The translations under genes were made by a program, and so were the position numbers. From Tubulanus polymorphus (taxonomy: Eukaryota; Nemertea; Palaeonemertea; Tubulaniformes; Tubulanidae), in contig NC_134027.1 in NCBI RefSeq assembly GCF_964204645.1, forward strand, positions 22,744,485 to 22,804,484: DNA of 60,000 bases, in the 5' to 3' direction. Position 1 is the first letter of the stretch, and each line of letters starts with the position of its first letter. Positions 1-41,376 of this stretch are shown here, piece after piece. The notes under the pieces were generated by a model. The model had not been told where the DNA came from and made no database searches. It worked only from the letters and a program-made list of their open reading frames with translations.

Positions 1-365
1 TGTCGCAGCGACAGCAAACACTTCACTTACGGCATTTATTGCAGGCTTTTATATGTCGGGTATCGTTTTTCTTTGCGAAGACGTTTGCGGGGTGTGGTCA
101 GGCCCGTTGCATGGTAGGGGGGGTGACGGTCAGGGGTCGTAGGGGCGATGAAAATAAGTTCCGCTCAATTTTAGTTAATAAGGATATGTAGAATATCAAG
201 CTGAAACATAATCGCTTATGGCTATTACAAGATAATTATGTGTAGGCCTATATGATATATTAATTTTTTTTCATTTGTTCCTTTGTAACTTTGTTATGGG
301 TTGACGGAAATGGCTCAGAGGCAGTGAGCATCAAAATATTCTAAACTTTCAGTTCCAACCAAAAC

Positions 366-420
366 TCGTTCACCTGATGAAGCTACTAAACATGAGTAGC
401 GAAAGCTCGTGCGTTAGATA
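366..420 (+). repeat. dispersed repeat with hammerhead-like core, copy 1
   Basis: The sequence reads CTGATGA (374-380), a perfect 6-bp hairpin GCTACT/AGTAGC, then GAAA (401-404) and gctcgtgcgt. Two more copies on the - strand are at 39262-39320 and 53826-53872. The order resembles a hammerhead ribozyme core, but one extra A separates CTGATGA from the helix and no good stem I is visible. Confidence 0.4.
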
Positions 421-589
421 AACTGTTGTTAACCTCTAAAGTACTAAAATACTATATATTGAAAAATGATCCCACCCGCGCGTATTCTTCACGGGCCCGG
501 TCGTGTGGATGAGGGATGTATTCTTCACGGGCCCGGTCATGTGGATGAGGGATGTGTAGTATCCCCTCAATCCACCATGAGCATTGAAT

Positions 590-850
590 TTAAGCCGCGA
601 TCACACGAAGAAGATTTGGCCCGGTCAAAATCAGGTCCGAATCGAATTTGGCCGTTGCCTAATTAGAGAGCGCGTACACACGTAAAGCATTCACTCGATG
701 CTTACTGAAAATTGCCATCGCTATGTCAGTCACTTCTGGAACCAGTTGCGATTGACACGCAATCATTTGACCAGTGCTAAAATTTGGCTCGGGGCCTGGT
801 CCGATGTTTTTGGTCGGGCCAAAAACGCTCGGGTGTGATCGCGGCTTAAG
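590..850. mobile_element. MITE, family 3, copy 1
   Basis: Terminal inverted repeats TTAAGCCGCGATCACAC and GTGTGATCGCGGCTTAA bound about 260 bp rich in ggccaaa/tttggcc motifs. There is no coding capacity and the transposase class is unknown. Confidence 0.75.
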
Positions 851-860
851 TCTGCAAATC

Positions 861-972
861 GGGATCCAGTTCCATAGTTGTGAGGTAAAATTTGACTTTA
901 ACTCATCGAAAATGAACTAGTTTTTAACTCGGAGTTAACTCTTTAACATATGACTGTAGAACTGGATCCTGG
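861..972. mobile_element. small foldback element, GGATCCAGTTC-ended
   Basis: Inverted ends gggatccagttccatagttg and tgtagaactggatccTGGG enclose about 70 bp with gagttaactc palindromes. Related copies are at 47308-47846 and 55516-55626. The end sequence equals the core of the 39-bp minisatellite. Confidence 0.6.
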
Positions 973-1536
973 GCATCATTTATCGAATCAACTCAAGTCC
1001 GCGGGCAGGAAATGCCGAAATGCCGAATCGTATCTATTTTCGCGGGCCTGGATTCACGAGAAGTTAATTACAATGGTTTCCTATATACAAACCGAGAAGG
1101 ACGTCATTAAGCGACTAATCATAATTCTGTTTTACGAAACCGAGCCCTCGGTCCTAATTCCCGGTTTTCCATTTGGATAAGAACCGCCTTGGCCACCGCG
1201 AACCCAACCTCCCCTCCCCCCAACGACGGTTTAATTAATAAGACGACCCGCCCGTGGGCACCGCTTCCTATGCGCGCGCGCTGAAAAAAACAAAACAATA
1301 ACGTTATTTCTTCGCCGTCATCAAAGATCGTCTTGACGACCGACTAATTTGCTGTGTGTCATTGTTTTCGTCGTTGACACGCAATTCCGCAGTCATTACC
1401 GCCGCCCCTGTGGGTGAAAGCGCCGAGTATCGCTGATTTTCCGGTCCCTGGTTTTTAATGTAATGTGCACATCGTTAATGTAATGTGCACATCGGATCTC
1501 TCTACGTATAGTTACAATACGTGGAGGTGTATTTAC

Positions 1537-1652
<116 letters not shown>

Positions 1653-1839
1653 CCTATATCTATTTACCTCGAGTTTTATGTATTACAGGCGCATATAGTG
1701 CTCAGTTTATGTATGCTTGGCTTTTGTTTGGTTTATAGGGAAAACTATGTTGAAATCGCAATATTCTGATTTGTGTTTGTTGTATTCGTGTTGGTCCATG
1801 TGCTTGTAAACGCGCGTTGAGTTGGAAAATTCATTCACC

Positions 1840-2215
1840 TCGCAGGGATTTTAACCTGAAGGCATCCTGGGATTCTGCCACGTTGCTTCCTTTTTGCAAG
1901 GATTTGATCTTGATGAAATTGTGAGAGGGCCACATTCTTCCCAGCGGGGATTTGAACCTGAAGGCATTGTAAGACTCGCCACATTCCTCTGTCGCAGGGA
2001 TTTGAACCTGATGGCATCATGAGACTCGGCCACATTCCTCTGTCGCAGGGATTTGAACCTGATGGCATCATGAGACTGCCACATTCCCCTGTCGCAGGGA
2101 TTTGAACCTAATGGCATCATGAGACTTAGCCACTATTCCTCTGTTGCCGGGATTTGAACCTAATGGCATCATGAGACTGCCAGAATCCTCTGTTACAGGG
2201 ATTTGAATTAATGGC
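1840..2215. repeat. 49-bp minisatellite, reverse orientation
   Basis: About eight units with cgcagggatttgaacctgat and ggcatcatgagac. It is the reverse complement of the array at 14600. More diverged units continue to about 2415. Confidence 0.9.
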
Positions 2216-3489
2216 TTCAATTGATGGCTTCCAGGAATTCTTCAATGTTCCTCCCTCGCATGGATTTGAGCCCGGTTGCATCGCATGACTCCCTCCCCTC
2301 CATATTCCTCCGTCCCAGAGATTCGAACCTGATGGCTTCCCGGGACTCTGCTACATTTCTTCGTCGCAGGAATTCCGAACCTGATGGCGTCGTGAGATTC
2401 CCGAGAATCATCCTTACTCGGCGAAAATTCGAGCCGTTTTCATTCGCGCAATGTGTTCGAGACGTATTTCAGGTTTTCATTCCACGTAAAATTGCGTAAA
2501 GTTGATTTTGATATACGAGAATTTTTGATATACGAGAATTAAAGTCATTAAACGTTGCGTGAGGCGTCAGATTGCGGCACGACGGCTTTTCAGTATTCAA
2601 ACCCGATTTTCGCGCGCCGCGCGTTATTTATCCAATTTCGAAGCCGCCCTTCATGAAAGAAAAAAAACGCGAATAGTTTGAACGTTACGTTCGGAATAAC
2701 AATCGAAATCGCGGTAATTCGCGCGATCCGAATTAACGCTTTATCAATTCAATTCAGCCTTTATTTAGCTTTATGCCACGAGGGACAGGTCGGCAATACG
2801 CACAAGAATGAAAGATTACGAAATTGCATGCGTATAAACATGCCATTATACACAACTATCCACAATATCGCTGGCTTCAATTAAGATGATCATTCCCAGG
2901 GATGAAAATCTCGCGACCAAAGACGGATTCCCGACCTTTTCTAACATTTTCTTTATTCCTGAGATCAGCGTAAATCGCCTCGATCGCTTTAATCACTGAA
3001 ATCGCGGGCGTCGCACTGGAGCGCTCCGTAGTTAGGAGTGCTCCGTAAGACGGTTGTCGGCGGTAGTTAGCGCAACTGTGGAGTCGGAGAAACCAATATG
3101 GCGTCTCATTCAAAGAGCAGCTCTAATTCAGGCCCAAACTATTAACATTTTGACCAAAAGAAAGTAAGTTTTTTTTGGCTAAAAGTGAATGATTTTTATT
3201 CCCCCCCCCCAAAAATTCATTTTTTTAAAAATATTTTCCGACTTTTTCAATATGGGTCATTTTCATCCCTGCATTGCAGTGCAGTAAAGTGGGGAAAATG
3301 TTATGTAAATGTCATGACTAGCTCAGCCCCGTGCCGGACAGGGGTTCAGGAGTAGCGAATTAACCCTTTTCCAAGTGCCCTCTAAAGTCAGTGTCAAAGA
3401 TTTTGCGAAATTTGGATATAATTTTCATGTTATTTTTGGAATATAGAAAATTAATCCATTCTCAAATGATCTATTCAAGGTACCCTTAT

Positions 3490-3865
3490 GGAATTACATC
3501 GGTTACCCATTGAACATAGAATCAAGTACTAAGTTCTCATTTTCATCTTCCATTGCATACTTAATTTGACTCCTAAATGTCTCTGTGACCTCATTCATAT
3601 TCATGTGCCTTGCCATCCTCTCCGTTCTTCTGCCTTTAATCTCGCTGACAGTCCCTAGAAAGTCTTTCGGTTCTCGAGCCTTTTCCATCAATGGCCCGAC
3701 CTTGTGGAATCAGCTTCCCGGAGACCTCCGGTCTTAAACATCTGTGGAGATCTTCTGGAGGCAATTTAAACATTACCTCTTTAATGATGCTTTTATGTGA
3801 AGCGCTCTGAGCGGCTTTTTCATGAGCTGGATTTAACACTTATTATTATTATCGTTATTACCCGG
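3490..3865 (+). mobile_element. degenerate LINE fragment, reverse-transcriptase C-terminus and 3' tail
   Basis: In the + strand, with one frameshift and two stops, the sequence reads as the typical end of a CR1/L2-type polymerase: LRSSAFNLA, SFGSRAFSINGPTLWNQLPG, then IFWRQFKHYLFNDAF. It is followed by a short 3' UTR (aagcgctctgagcggc) and a TTA-repeat tail at 3841-3860, as is usual for these elements. It is 5'-truncated. Confidence 0.8.
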
Positions 3866-4597
3866 GCACTTCATATTTTAGATGTGTCCTTTTTCAAAAG
3901 GGAAGTGGCCCTTTTCACGGTAAAAAAAGTGCCCTCGTTCTTGAAATAGAACTGCCCCTTGATAAAAGCTCAACACGGGCCTGTAGCTTCATAGATAAAT
4001 GCGAGAGGAAGTCTTTTCCGAGATGGAAAAAGATGTATTAAACCGTAGACAGCCTTACAAATATCGCTGTCATTGAAATGATATTGAATCAGGATTGTGA
4101 GTTTGGACATACTTTAGTCCGAAAACTTTAGGGAACCCCGTTATTGAGTTTGCACCCAGACACAAGATGGCCGACCCTAGTGAAATACGTAAAAGATTTC
4201 GGCAGTATCAACTGACGATATAGCGCAACAATATAGATTAGAAATGATAGTCAATACGAAAATGATGTTTCCCGCGATTCATTGCTATTTATAGGCAGGA
4301 GGACAATTGAGAGTTTATTAACCACAACTCGACTGACATTTCCTGATTCGAGTAAGTCGTTCATCATATCGCTAAATATAAGCGTTTCTTTATCAACACG
4401 CCTTGAAAAATAACGCGTACACATATTGCTCGATATGGTCGACGGTGAATAACGTGATATAAATGATGCGATATCGAGGATCGGTCGGGTTAATTTCAAT
4501 TCGGTCTAGCCCCATCTAAAATCACGTCCGCATTTACCCGTTCTAATTCACAATGAAAGTTCAATGAAAAAAAACAAATGAAAATTATATATGCAAT

Positions 4598-4885
4598 TTA
4601 ACCCTTTCAGTGCTGACTAACCAATACCCTATTGTGCTGGAAATAATTTGAAAATTTTGAAAAATTCCGCCCAAGTGCGTTGAATAATGGGAATACCACT
4701 ATAGTGCCTCTACACCGCGCCGCAGTGTATCGTTAGTTACTAATATTTTTGACAGGTGCCGCCATCTTTCAATAGAGATAAAAACTAATTACGAATTTCA
4801 TCAATACACCGCAGTGCGGTCTACTAGCGAAATCCATCACTGATTCATACACTGCACTGCGGTGTAGACGCACTGAAAGGGTTAA
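4598..4885. mobile_element. piggyBac-like MITE, family 1, copy 1
   Basis: This 288-bp element is bounded by TTAA at both ends with terminal inverted repeats CCCTTTCAGTGC and GCACTGAAAGGG. The inside carries smaller palindromes built on acaccgcagtgcggtgt. TTAA target duplication with ends starting CCC is the hallmark of piggyBac-type transposition. It has no coding capacity. Confidence 0.8.
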
Positions 4886-5874
4886 TCGACTAGAAATAAA
4901 AGCCGATTTTCAGCGCTATTTTGGAACGCCAATATCGATGACGTAGTGCACACCGACTCGCGCGGAACCCCTTAAATAACGCGTCGAAGTTAACAACGCA
5001 TGAAAACGTCATGGCGACGGTTTTTTACGGAGTCGAAAAATACATCATACGCGTCGAGATTATGCGGCCGTCCGCGACCGACGCCACGTCATCGACGATC
5101 GACGCAACGCGGGATTTTTACGCGACTGATATTCGCGATGGCCGTGTTTCGTCGTCGTACGGGGCAAGCTACAAACGCCGAGGGTGAAAAAAAAAAGACG
5201 CGCCACTATGACGTAACGCGTATTAGATATCCGGATAGGAAATCGATGATATGGCCTGAAAGCGGCTGTACAATTACTAAATGGACATTCGCGTCCCTTG
5301 TGAGAACGATGAAATCGACCCGGTGGATATTTATCGATATTTGACCATGACAAACAATAACAGATATCGTAAGCGATTAAGATAAGTATAGCCATAGCTT
5401 GTTATATAACGCCAGCCCCGGGACTGTCAAAATTTTGGCGGTATAACGAAATGGCGATCGTGAGAGTTTGCATAGTATACAAGATATGACTATTGACCAA
5501 ATCAAGAATTGATTTAAATCTACCTTAATTAAGAAAGGCTAAAGGTCTTAGCTTATTTCGATTAGATGATAGAAAAAATATGATACAGTCATGTGTGATA
5601 CTGCTGACCACATGTATCGATTCTTAACATAACAGACACGATTATTGACCAAATCCAGAATTGACGTCGATTAATCTTAATTTAGAAAGCGTAAAGGCCT
5701 TAGTCTTATTTCGTTTAGATAATACAAAAATATGATACATCGATGTGTGATGCTGCCGACCATATGTATCGATTCCTAACATAACAGATGAGTGAAATAT
5801 CAATTGTTGGCGGTACAACTACTATTTTCTCTATGAGTTTGAATAGGACCGTTCTAGGATTTCGTTGGCATTCT

Positions 5875-6003
5875 GGGGCTGGTTGCTCAAAAGTTGGTTA
5901 AAGATAACCAGCGGATAATTACCATAGTAACAATGAACTTTTAATCGTCACTATGTCAACTATCCACTGGTTTACTCTAACCAACTTTTGAGCGACTGGC
6001 CCC
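5875..6003. mobile_element. short foldback MITE
   Basis: Inverted repeats of about 45 bp flank a short centre. The left arm is ggggctggttgctcaaaagt and tggttaaagataacc; the right arm is taaccaacttttgagcgact and ggcccc. It is 129 bp and non-coding. Confidence 0.65.
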
Positions 6004-6247
6004 TGGTGGAGGGCGGAAAGTGGTTTATCGAGAACTATTTACGTACATATAGATACCAAATGAACTGTGTGCGCGAGGAAATTCTCGGCGCTAGGTGAAT
6101 TCGGCGGTACAACGAGCTTTTATCTGTATCGTTGTCAATTGAGTATGAATTTTTTGATGCCGTGAAAACTGTTAACGATAATGTTTGTATGCATCGAAAA
6201 TTGTAATCTGTTATTTGACTGTTACCGTGAGAGTAGATGTGCACAGC

Positions 6248-6366
6248 TTAACCCTTTCAGTGCGATTAAAAACAGAAGATTAAAAACACTAGGGTGGAAT
6301 TTTTAATAATTTTCAAATTATCTCTAGCACTATAGGGTATTAACTAGTCAGAACTGAAAGGGTTAA
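6248..6366. mobile_element. piggyBac-like MITE, family 1, copy 2 (internally deleted)
   Basis: It has the same TTAA-CCCTTTCAG ends as the copy at 4598 but is only 119 bp. The central accgcagtgcggtg palindromes are missing. Confidence 0.75.
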
Positions 6367-6590
6367 TCGATATCCGCAATTTCGAAGTGTTGATAATTAT
6401 TGTGAATTACGAATTCATTAGTTGAAATTAAATTCATTCAGTCGTAAGTTTTATCAGATTTTTATATTCTCTAATATAAATTTTCATGTCATTTTGATAA
6501 TGGATTTTGAGTGCATGTGCCCGACGTCATGAACATCGACCGAGGCTAGACTGGTCCATTCGATTCAATTGTCGATGTATATTCGAAATA

Positions 6591-6700
6591 GCCTGCCACT
6601 CTAGACCGGGTGCGCAGGTTTGCCGCACGAACTTGCGGTTTACCAATCAGATTGCCCGTTGTATAATCGCTAGGATCGCTCGAGCTATCTGACCTTGCGC
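6591..6700. mobile_element. foldback MITE, family 4, partial copy
   Basis: It carries gcctgccactctagaccggg, aatcagattgcccgttg and tataatcgctagg, matching the left half of the copies at 12215 and 33551. The right half is missing. Confidence 0.55.
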
Positions 6701-6873
6701 AGGGCGAGGCTTCATTAAGCGCACTCTCTTAGCTTAATTGAAATGTAATTCGTCATTAATGCTTAATTTCAACAAACAGCGATTAATCGCGCGTGGTTCT
6801 TCGTGTTTGAAATCGATCATATCGACTTGACTGCGTTGGTTTCATCATTTGTTAAATGTCAACTTTGACCACA

Positions 6874-6880
6874 CCCTCTC

Positions 6881-6950
<70 letters not shown>

Positions 6951-7275
6951 CTCCCTCTCTCCCTCTCTCCCTCTCTCCCTCTCTCCCTCTCTCCCTCTCT
7001 CCCTCTCTCCCTCTCTCCCTCTCTCCTCTCTCCCTCTCCTCCCCTCCCTCTCCTCTCTCCCTCTCTCCCTCTCTCCCTCTCTCCCTCTCTCCCTCTCTCC
7101 CTCTCTCCCTCTCTCCCTCTCTCCCTCTCTCCCTCTCTCCTCTCTCCTCTCTCCTCCTCTCTCCTCTCTCCTCTCTCCTCTCTCCTCTCTCCTCTCTCCT
7201 CTCTCCTCTCTCCTCTCTCCTCTCTCCTCTCTCCTCTCTCCTCTCTCCTCTCTCCTCTCTCCTCTCTCCTCTCTC

Positions 7276-7319
<44 letters not shown>

Positions 7320-7350
7320 CTCCTCTCTCCTCTCTCCTCTCTCCTCTCTC

Positions 7351-7392
<42 letters not shown>

Positions 7393-7588
7393 GTCTCCTT
7401 CTACCTCTGTCTCCTTCTACCTCTCTGTTACCTCCTCCCTCTCTCCCCTCTCCCTCTATCTCCCACTCTCATCCCTCCCCTCTCTCAACCCTCCTCTCTC
7501 CTCTCCTTCCTCTCTCCCCTCTCGCTCCCTATCTCCCTCTCATCCCTCCCCTCTCAACCCCCCTCTCTCTTCTCCTTCCCTCCTCTCA
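6874..7588. repeat. long polypyrimidine tract, (CT)n/(CCCTCTCT)n/(CCTCTCT)n
   Basis: About 700 bp are almost pure C/T on this strand. Blocks of CT repeats alternate with 8-mer CCCTCTCT and 7-mer CCTCTCT arrays. The mirror symmetry would permit triplex (H-DNA) formation. Confidence 0.97.
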
Positions 7589-7754
7589 GTAACCACCGAT
7601 CAGTGATTATGCTTAGCTTCTCGTTTCTACAGTTTCCTTCATGGAAATTCAATCTGCCTGGCGATGAAGATTAGATTTCGATGTCTTGGAAGTTTTCAGT
7701 TTTTGGGTCGGTGCCCCAATTTCTTATCAGTGCACAGGCCTAGGTGAGGAGTCA

Positions 7755-7930
7755 AAGTGAACCCACAACTGGAACTGGATCCCGAGTCAAATATAATCCA
7801 CACAACTGTAGAACTGGATCCAGAGTCGAATTAAACCCACATAACTGTGGAACTGGATCCGGAGTCAATTAAGATCCACATAGCTGTGCAATTGGATCGA
7901 GTGTCTATTTGAACCCGCACAGCTTAGTGC
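7755..7930. repeat. 39-bp minisatellite, diverged array (reverse orientation)
   Basis: About four to five degenerate units with aactggatccagagtcaaat and aaacccacacaactgt, the reverse complement of the array at 22560. Confidence 0.8.
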
Positions 7931-8364
7931 ACACACCTATAAAATGTGCGTATACGCCCTGTAAATTCATTATGTTCTAAGTTCGTGGTCAAATATTGAT
8001 TTCCGATGCTGTTATTGAAGTTGATATTTGAAAAAAAAAAACTTAATTATAGCTGGCTACAGTAAACAGTGCAGCAGTTTATCGTTTGAAATTCACTTCA
8101 TCGCATCAGACGATTAATCTTTATCTACGTTGAATTGTTGCGGGTTTTGCCGGTGTTATAGGCAAACGGTTTGGATTTATTGAGGTATATTTTGGACCAC
8201 TCGGGAATCCCCCCCCCCCCCCGATAGTACGCACACTTCGAAATGAATTAAGAGCTCGGCAGTCAGCGTACGCAGAGATTATTAAACTTAGAAATTTCAT
8301 GCTAACCCTCTTGGAATTTGCGTTTGGATATATTTCTTCAAAACTATATGAACACCGAGGGTTG

Positions 8365-8645
8365 GACCTCGCTAGTGGCTTCGGACATGGCCGAGCACTT
8401 TATCCGAGTGCTTCTGGCCAGGAACGACTGTTTACACGCGTACCAAATGGGCACCACTCATGCCTGACCAAAAACGTTGGACCAAGCCTGAGCCAAATTT
8501 TAGCAAGAGACAAATGATTGCGTTTGAAATGCGACTGGTTCTGGAAGTCACTCACTTGACTTAAGGCACCGGCCAAATTTGGTTCTGTCCCGATCCGTGC
8601 CAAATTATCCCGGGCCAAATTGTCTCCGTGTGATCGCAGCTTTCT
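8365..8645. mobile_element. MITE, family 3, copy 2
   Basis: It shares the interior of the 590 copy (tttggctc, caaatgattgcgtttgaa) and the right end gtgtgatcgcagcttt. The left end is eroded. Confidence 0.6.
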
Positions 8646-8962
8646 AGACCCCGGCCTTCCAACTTTTTTAGATCCGTACATACAGTTCCGATTCGCCAAT
8701 GTCTGGGGACTTTTTTCTGAAGGTCACCTCACAGTTTTTTCTTTTTCGTTGTTAATGCGATACATATACGTCTGATAAAAATCAGCTATAATCGGAAACT
8801 TAGGGTTATTATTAACGATGACATTTGAACGCGATTCAAATGTCCCCGGTCGTAAATTAGCGAAACATTATGAAGCGTTATGACATTTTACATAAAAACT
8901 TCATTTCTCCGCCAGGACTGGGGAGTTATATTGTTTGTTTTTTCAATCAGACAGCGCGATAG

Positions 8963-9278
8963 TTAACCCTTTCAGTGCGTCTACACCGCAGTGCGGTGTA
9001 TGAATCAGTGATGGACTTTGCTAGTACACCGCACTGCGGTGTATTGATTTAATTAGTAATTATTAATTATCTCTCTTGAAGATGGCAGCACCTGTCAAAC
9101 ATAGTGAAATATTACTAACTAACGATATAGCGCACCAGGGTGTAGACGCACTATTATAACGGGAATAGCACTATAATAGTTCTATTCCCGTTATTCAACA
9201 CACTAAAAATTTTCAGAATTTTCAAATTATATTCATTATAAATTATATTCTTTAATAAGTCAGCCCTGAAAGGGTTAA
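8963..9278. mobile_element. piggyBac-like MITE, family 1, copy 3 (inverted)
   Basis: TTAACCCTTTCAGTGC at the left and CTGAAAGGGTTAA at the right bound a 316-bp element. Internal order is reversed relative to the copy at 4598. Confidence 0.8.
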
Positions 9279-9500
9279 TCCACGCAATAGTCGGAAGCAT
9301 TTGTTACGGTTCGCCCGTGTTTTAAGTCTTCGAATGTCACCAATTTGTTGCGAATCGCGCTTACCCTAATCCCGGTGATCGTCCCTTTTTCATTTTTGGA
9401 CGTGCGTGCAGCCATCTTTTTCTGGCGATTTATGAATTTTCCGCGATTGGGCGAAAAAATGCGCTCATGCGGCCCCCTACTTAAACAGTGTGGTATCACG

Positions 9501-9839
9501 ATTTCGTTACCGGCAGCATATGAAACGGTATTCAATATTATTTTTATTTTCATAATTATTATTTCGTTACCGGCCGCGTATGAAATGGTATTCAATATTA
9601 TTATTATTTTCGTAATTATTATTTCGTTACCGGCCGCGTATGAAACGGTATTCAATATTATTATTATTTTCATGATTATTATTTCGTTACCGGCCGCGTA
9701 TGAAATGGTATTCAATATTATTATTATTTTCATGATTATTATTTCGTTACCGGCCGCGTATGAAATGGTATTCAATATTATTATTATTTTCATGATTATT
9801 ATATCGTTACCGGTCGCGTATGAAATGGTATTCAAGAAC

Positions 9840-9879
<40 letters not shown>

Positions 9880-9880
9880 A
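9501..9880. repeat. 60-bp tandem repeat plus (TTA)n, next to CMIP exon A
   Basis: Five to six copies of an exact 60-bp unit containing atttcgttaccggccgcgta and ggtattcaatattattatt are followed by a TTA microsatellite. The array ends 75 bp before the acceptor of exon A. It is open in frame on both strands because 60 is a multiple of three. Confidence 0.95.
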
Positions 9881-9954
9881 TATTATTATTATTTTCCTAA
9901 TCATTATTGTTTTATTATTGTTATTATTATTTCTCTTCGTTTGTATATTTTCAG

Positions 9955-39537
<29,583 letters not shown>

Positions 39538-39631
39538 AAAACGTAACTACGTGCCATAGAAGATCTATCTATCTCACTACACGAGACTGACTTTCAAAGA
39601 ATGATTTAGAAACAAAACTAAACAAAAAAAG

Positions 39632-39637
39632 AATAAA
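39632..39637 (+). promoter_or_regulatory. candidate proximal CMIP polyadenylation signal (AATAAA)
   Basis: A canonical AATAAA lies 95 bp after the CMIP stop codon. Further AATAAA hexamers on this strand lie at 43513 and 49237, so the 3' UTR could be much longer. No transcript evidence is available to choose between them. Confidence 0.35.
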
Positions 39638-41235
39638 CGGAACCTACATTTATCTATTTATAATCGCGTCTCGCCTGAAAACGGAAATATATATGCGGAA
39701 CACATTCTCTCAACAACGCGGCCGGGCATCTCTCGTAGAGGCATCGCCACCTGGTGCCATCGTCGCGAACTATTTGTTACGTACTTAAACATAGCACTAT
39801 GTACATGCCTCCATTGTTGTATTTATTATTCATGTTCCAAACAACAGAATTCTATCGGGATACAGCTATCGGGATACTTTGTTGCCATGGAGACTGATAT
39901 TTGCGTATGTCATATATCGAAATATTTTGTCGTCGTGGCAACTGACGTTGACGTGGCAGCAGGAATTGACGTATCGTCGTTACGGCAACCGATGATTGAT
40001 GTGTGTCATTGTACTGGCATCCAAGACCGGCATATTCCGTAGTTACAGCAACGGAGATTGTTGTGGCATAGGATATATCGTCGGATCGATGAATGAGGAA
40101 TTTTTCGAGCGACGTCGAACAAGGATCGAAATTCTCCATTTCAAAACCCGAGCGACCGGCGTTAACGAACGCGACATATCGTCGCCCTCGGTCGAGCGGA
40201 AGTGTCTCGAGAAAACAAACAAATCGTCGCGTTTGTAAATAGATCGGCGACGAACGAATTTGTCGCACGCGTCTCTCTGTCTCTGTCTCTCTCTTTCTCG
40301 TATTTAGATATATTATCCGCGAACGCGCGCCGGCGTCGGAATTACAAGACGGATTTATTATTCGCGAAATATCATATACAAAAACTCGCGCGCGACCGTA
40401 AACCGCCAAAATATTTATATAACACGAAAACGCTATATATTCTCTACTACTGTTCAACGGACGGTGATCGTTGCGGGCGCCGTGCAATCGTTTCGATCGA
40501 GACGTTCGTTATACGACTACTTCTACGTCTCGAAACCGTGGTTATTATTATATCGATGAAATTCGACGTTTTGTAAACTAACGTTTTATTAATCGAGTTT
40601 TTAGTTTCTAACGTAAGATAACAATGTGCCGCGTACGTTCGGTTGTACCAAGGATAGATTTGTTGTCGTGTGTGTGTGTGTGTGTGTGTGCGCGTACATG
40701 TGTTGGTGTCATATTGTCGCTAATGGAGGTGTATTATTTGTCTCGGTGCTAAGTATAGTTTTTTCCGTCGGTTTCGTTTTGCCTTTTATTTATCGTGTTC
40801 GTTCGTAAGTAATACTGCCACTTTCGATATGGCCGTATACCGGCCTCATCAGTGCTTATTCAAGTCAGTGTGAAACTAGTAAGTTCGTCCCGTACTCTGT
40901 TCAAACTTTGTCTCCATCTGCGAAAACCTTTTGGTGACGATTTTACGACGAGAAACTGTTATGAGCTCTGAAATCGCGACCGAATAATATGTGATTGGGT
41001 TACTGCGTACTGACCATAACGAAATACTGGGTTAAGGAATAGATTTCCGGTCACCTGAAGTTGTTTCGGATCTACTATGATGCTTTATTGGACGTACAGA
41101 CTACATGTTCAAAAAGCTATTCCAATCTCTGTATGACTTGTTTCCAATGCAACTATCAATCAGCTGCCTGCCCCATATGCCCGATCAGATATTCGATACC
41201 GTACTGAACAAAAATTTCGCCGAGGGTTTAGTTCT

Positions 41236-41376
41236 TTAGGGTCCCGTTTCATAGTCACGGCTTAGACCGAAGTCAAGTCTAAGATGATCTTAGTTCTATA
41301 GCCAATCCAGCAACTTAAGACTTTAAGAATGAAGACCACTTTTGGACTCGAGTCTGGACTATGAAACCGCCCCCGG
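41236..41376. mobile_element. short foldback MITE
   Basis: The left end gggtcccgtttcatagtc mirrors the right end gactatgaaaccgccccc. It is about 140 bp, downstream of CMIP. Confidence 0.55.

Noticed and set aside
4985-5395. CpG-rich segment with 114- and 111-codon ORFs on opposite strands, considered as a CMIP first exon or promoter
   Set aside because: The peptides do not resemble the CMIP N-terminus or any known domain, and no phase-0 donor fitting exon A was found.
6849-7674. Two long overlapping ORFs (247 and 272 codons) of serine, leucine and proline
   Set aside because: They are translations of the polypyrimidine repeat in different frames. Length comes from lack of stops in CT-rich DNA.
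39852-40487. 211-codon - strand ORF after CMIP
   Set aside because: It has no recognisable domain and biased composition, lies in a CpG-rich low-stop region antisense to the CMIP 3' flank, and has no splice partners.
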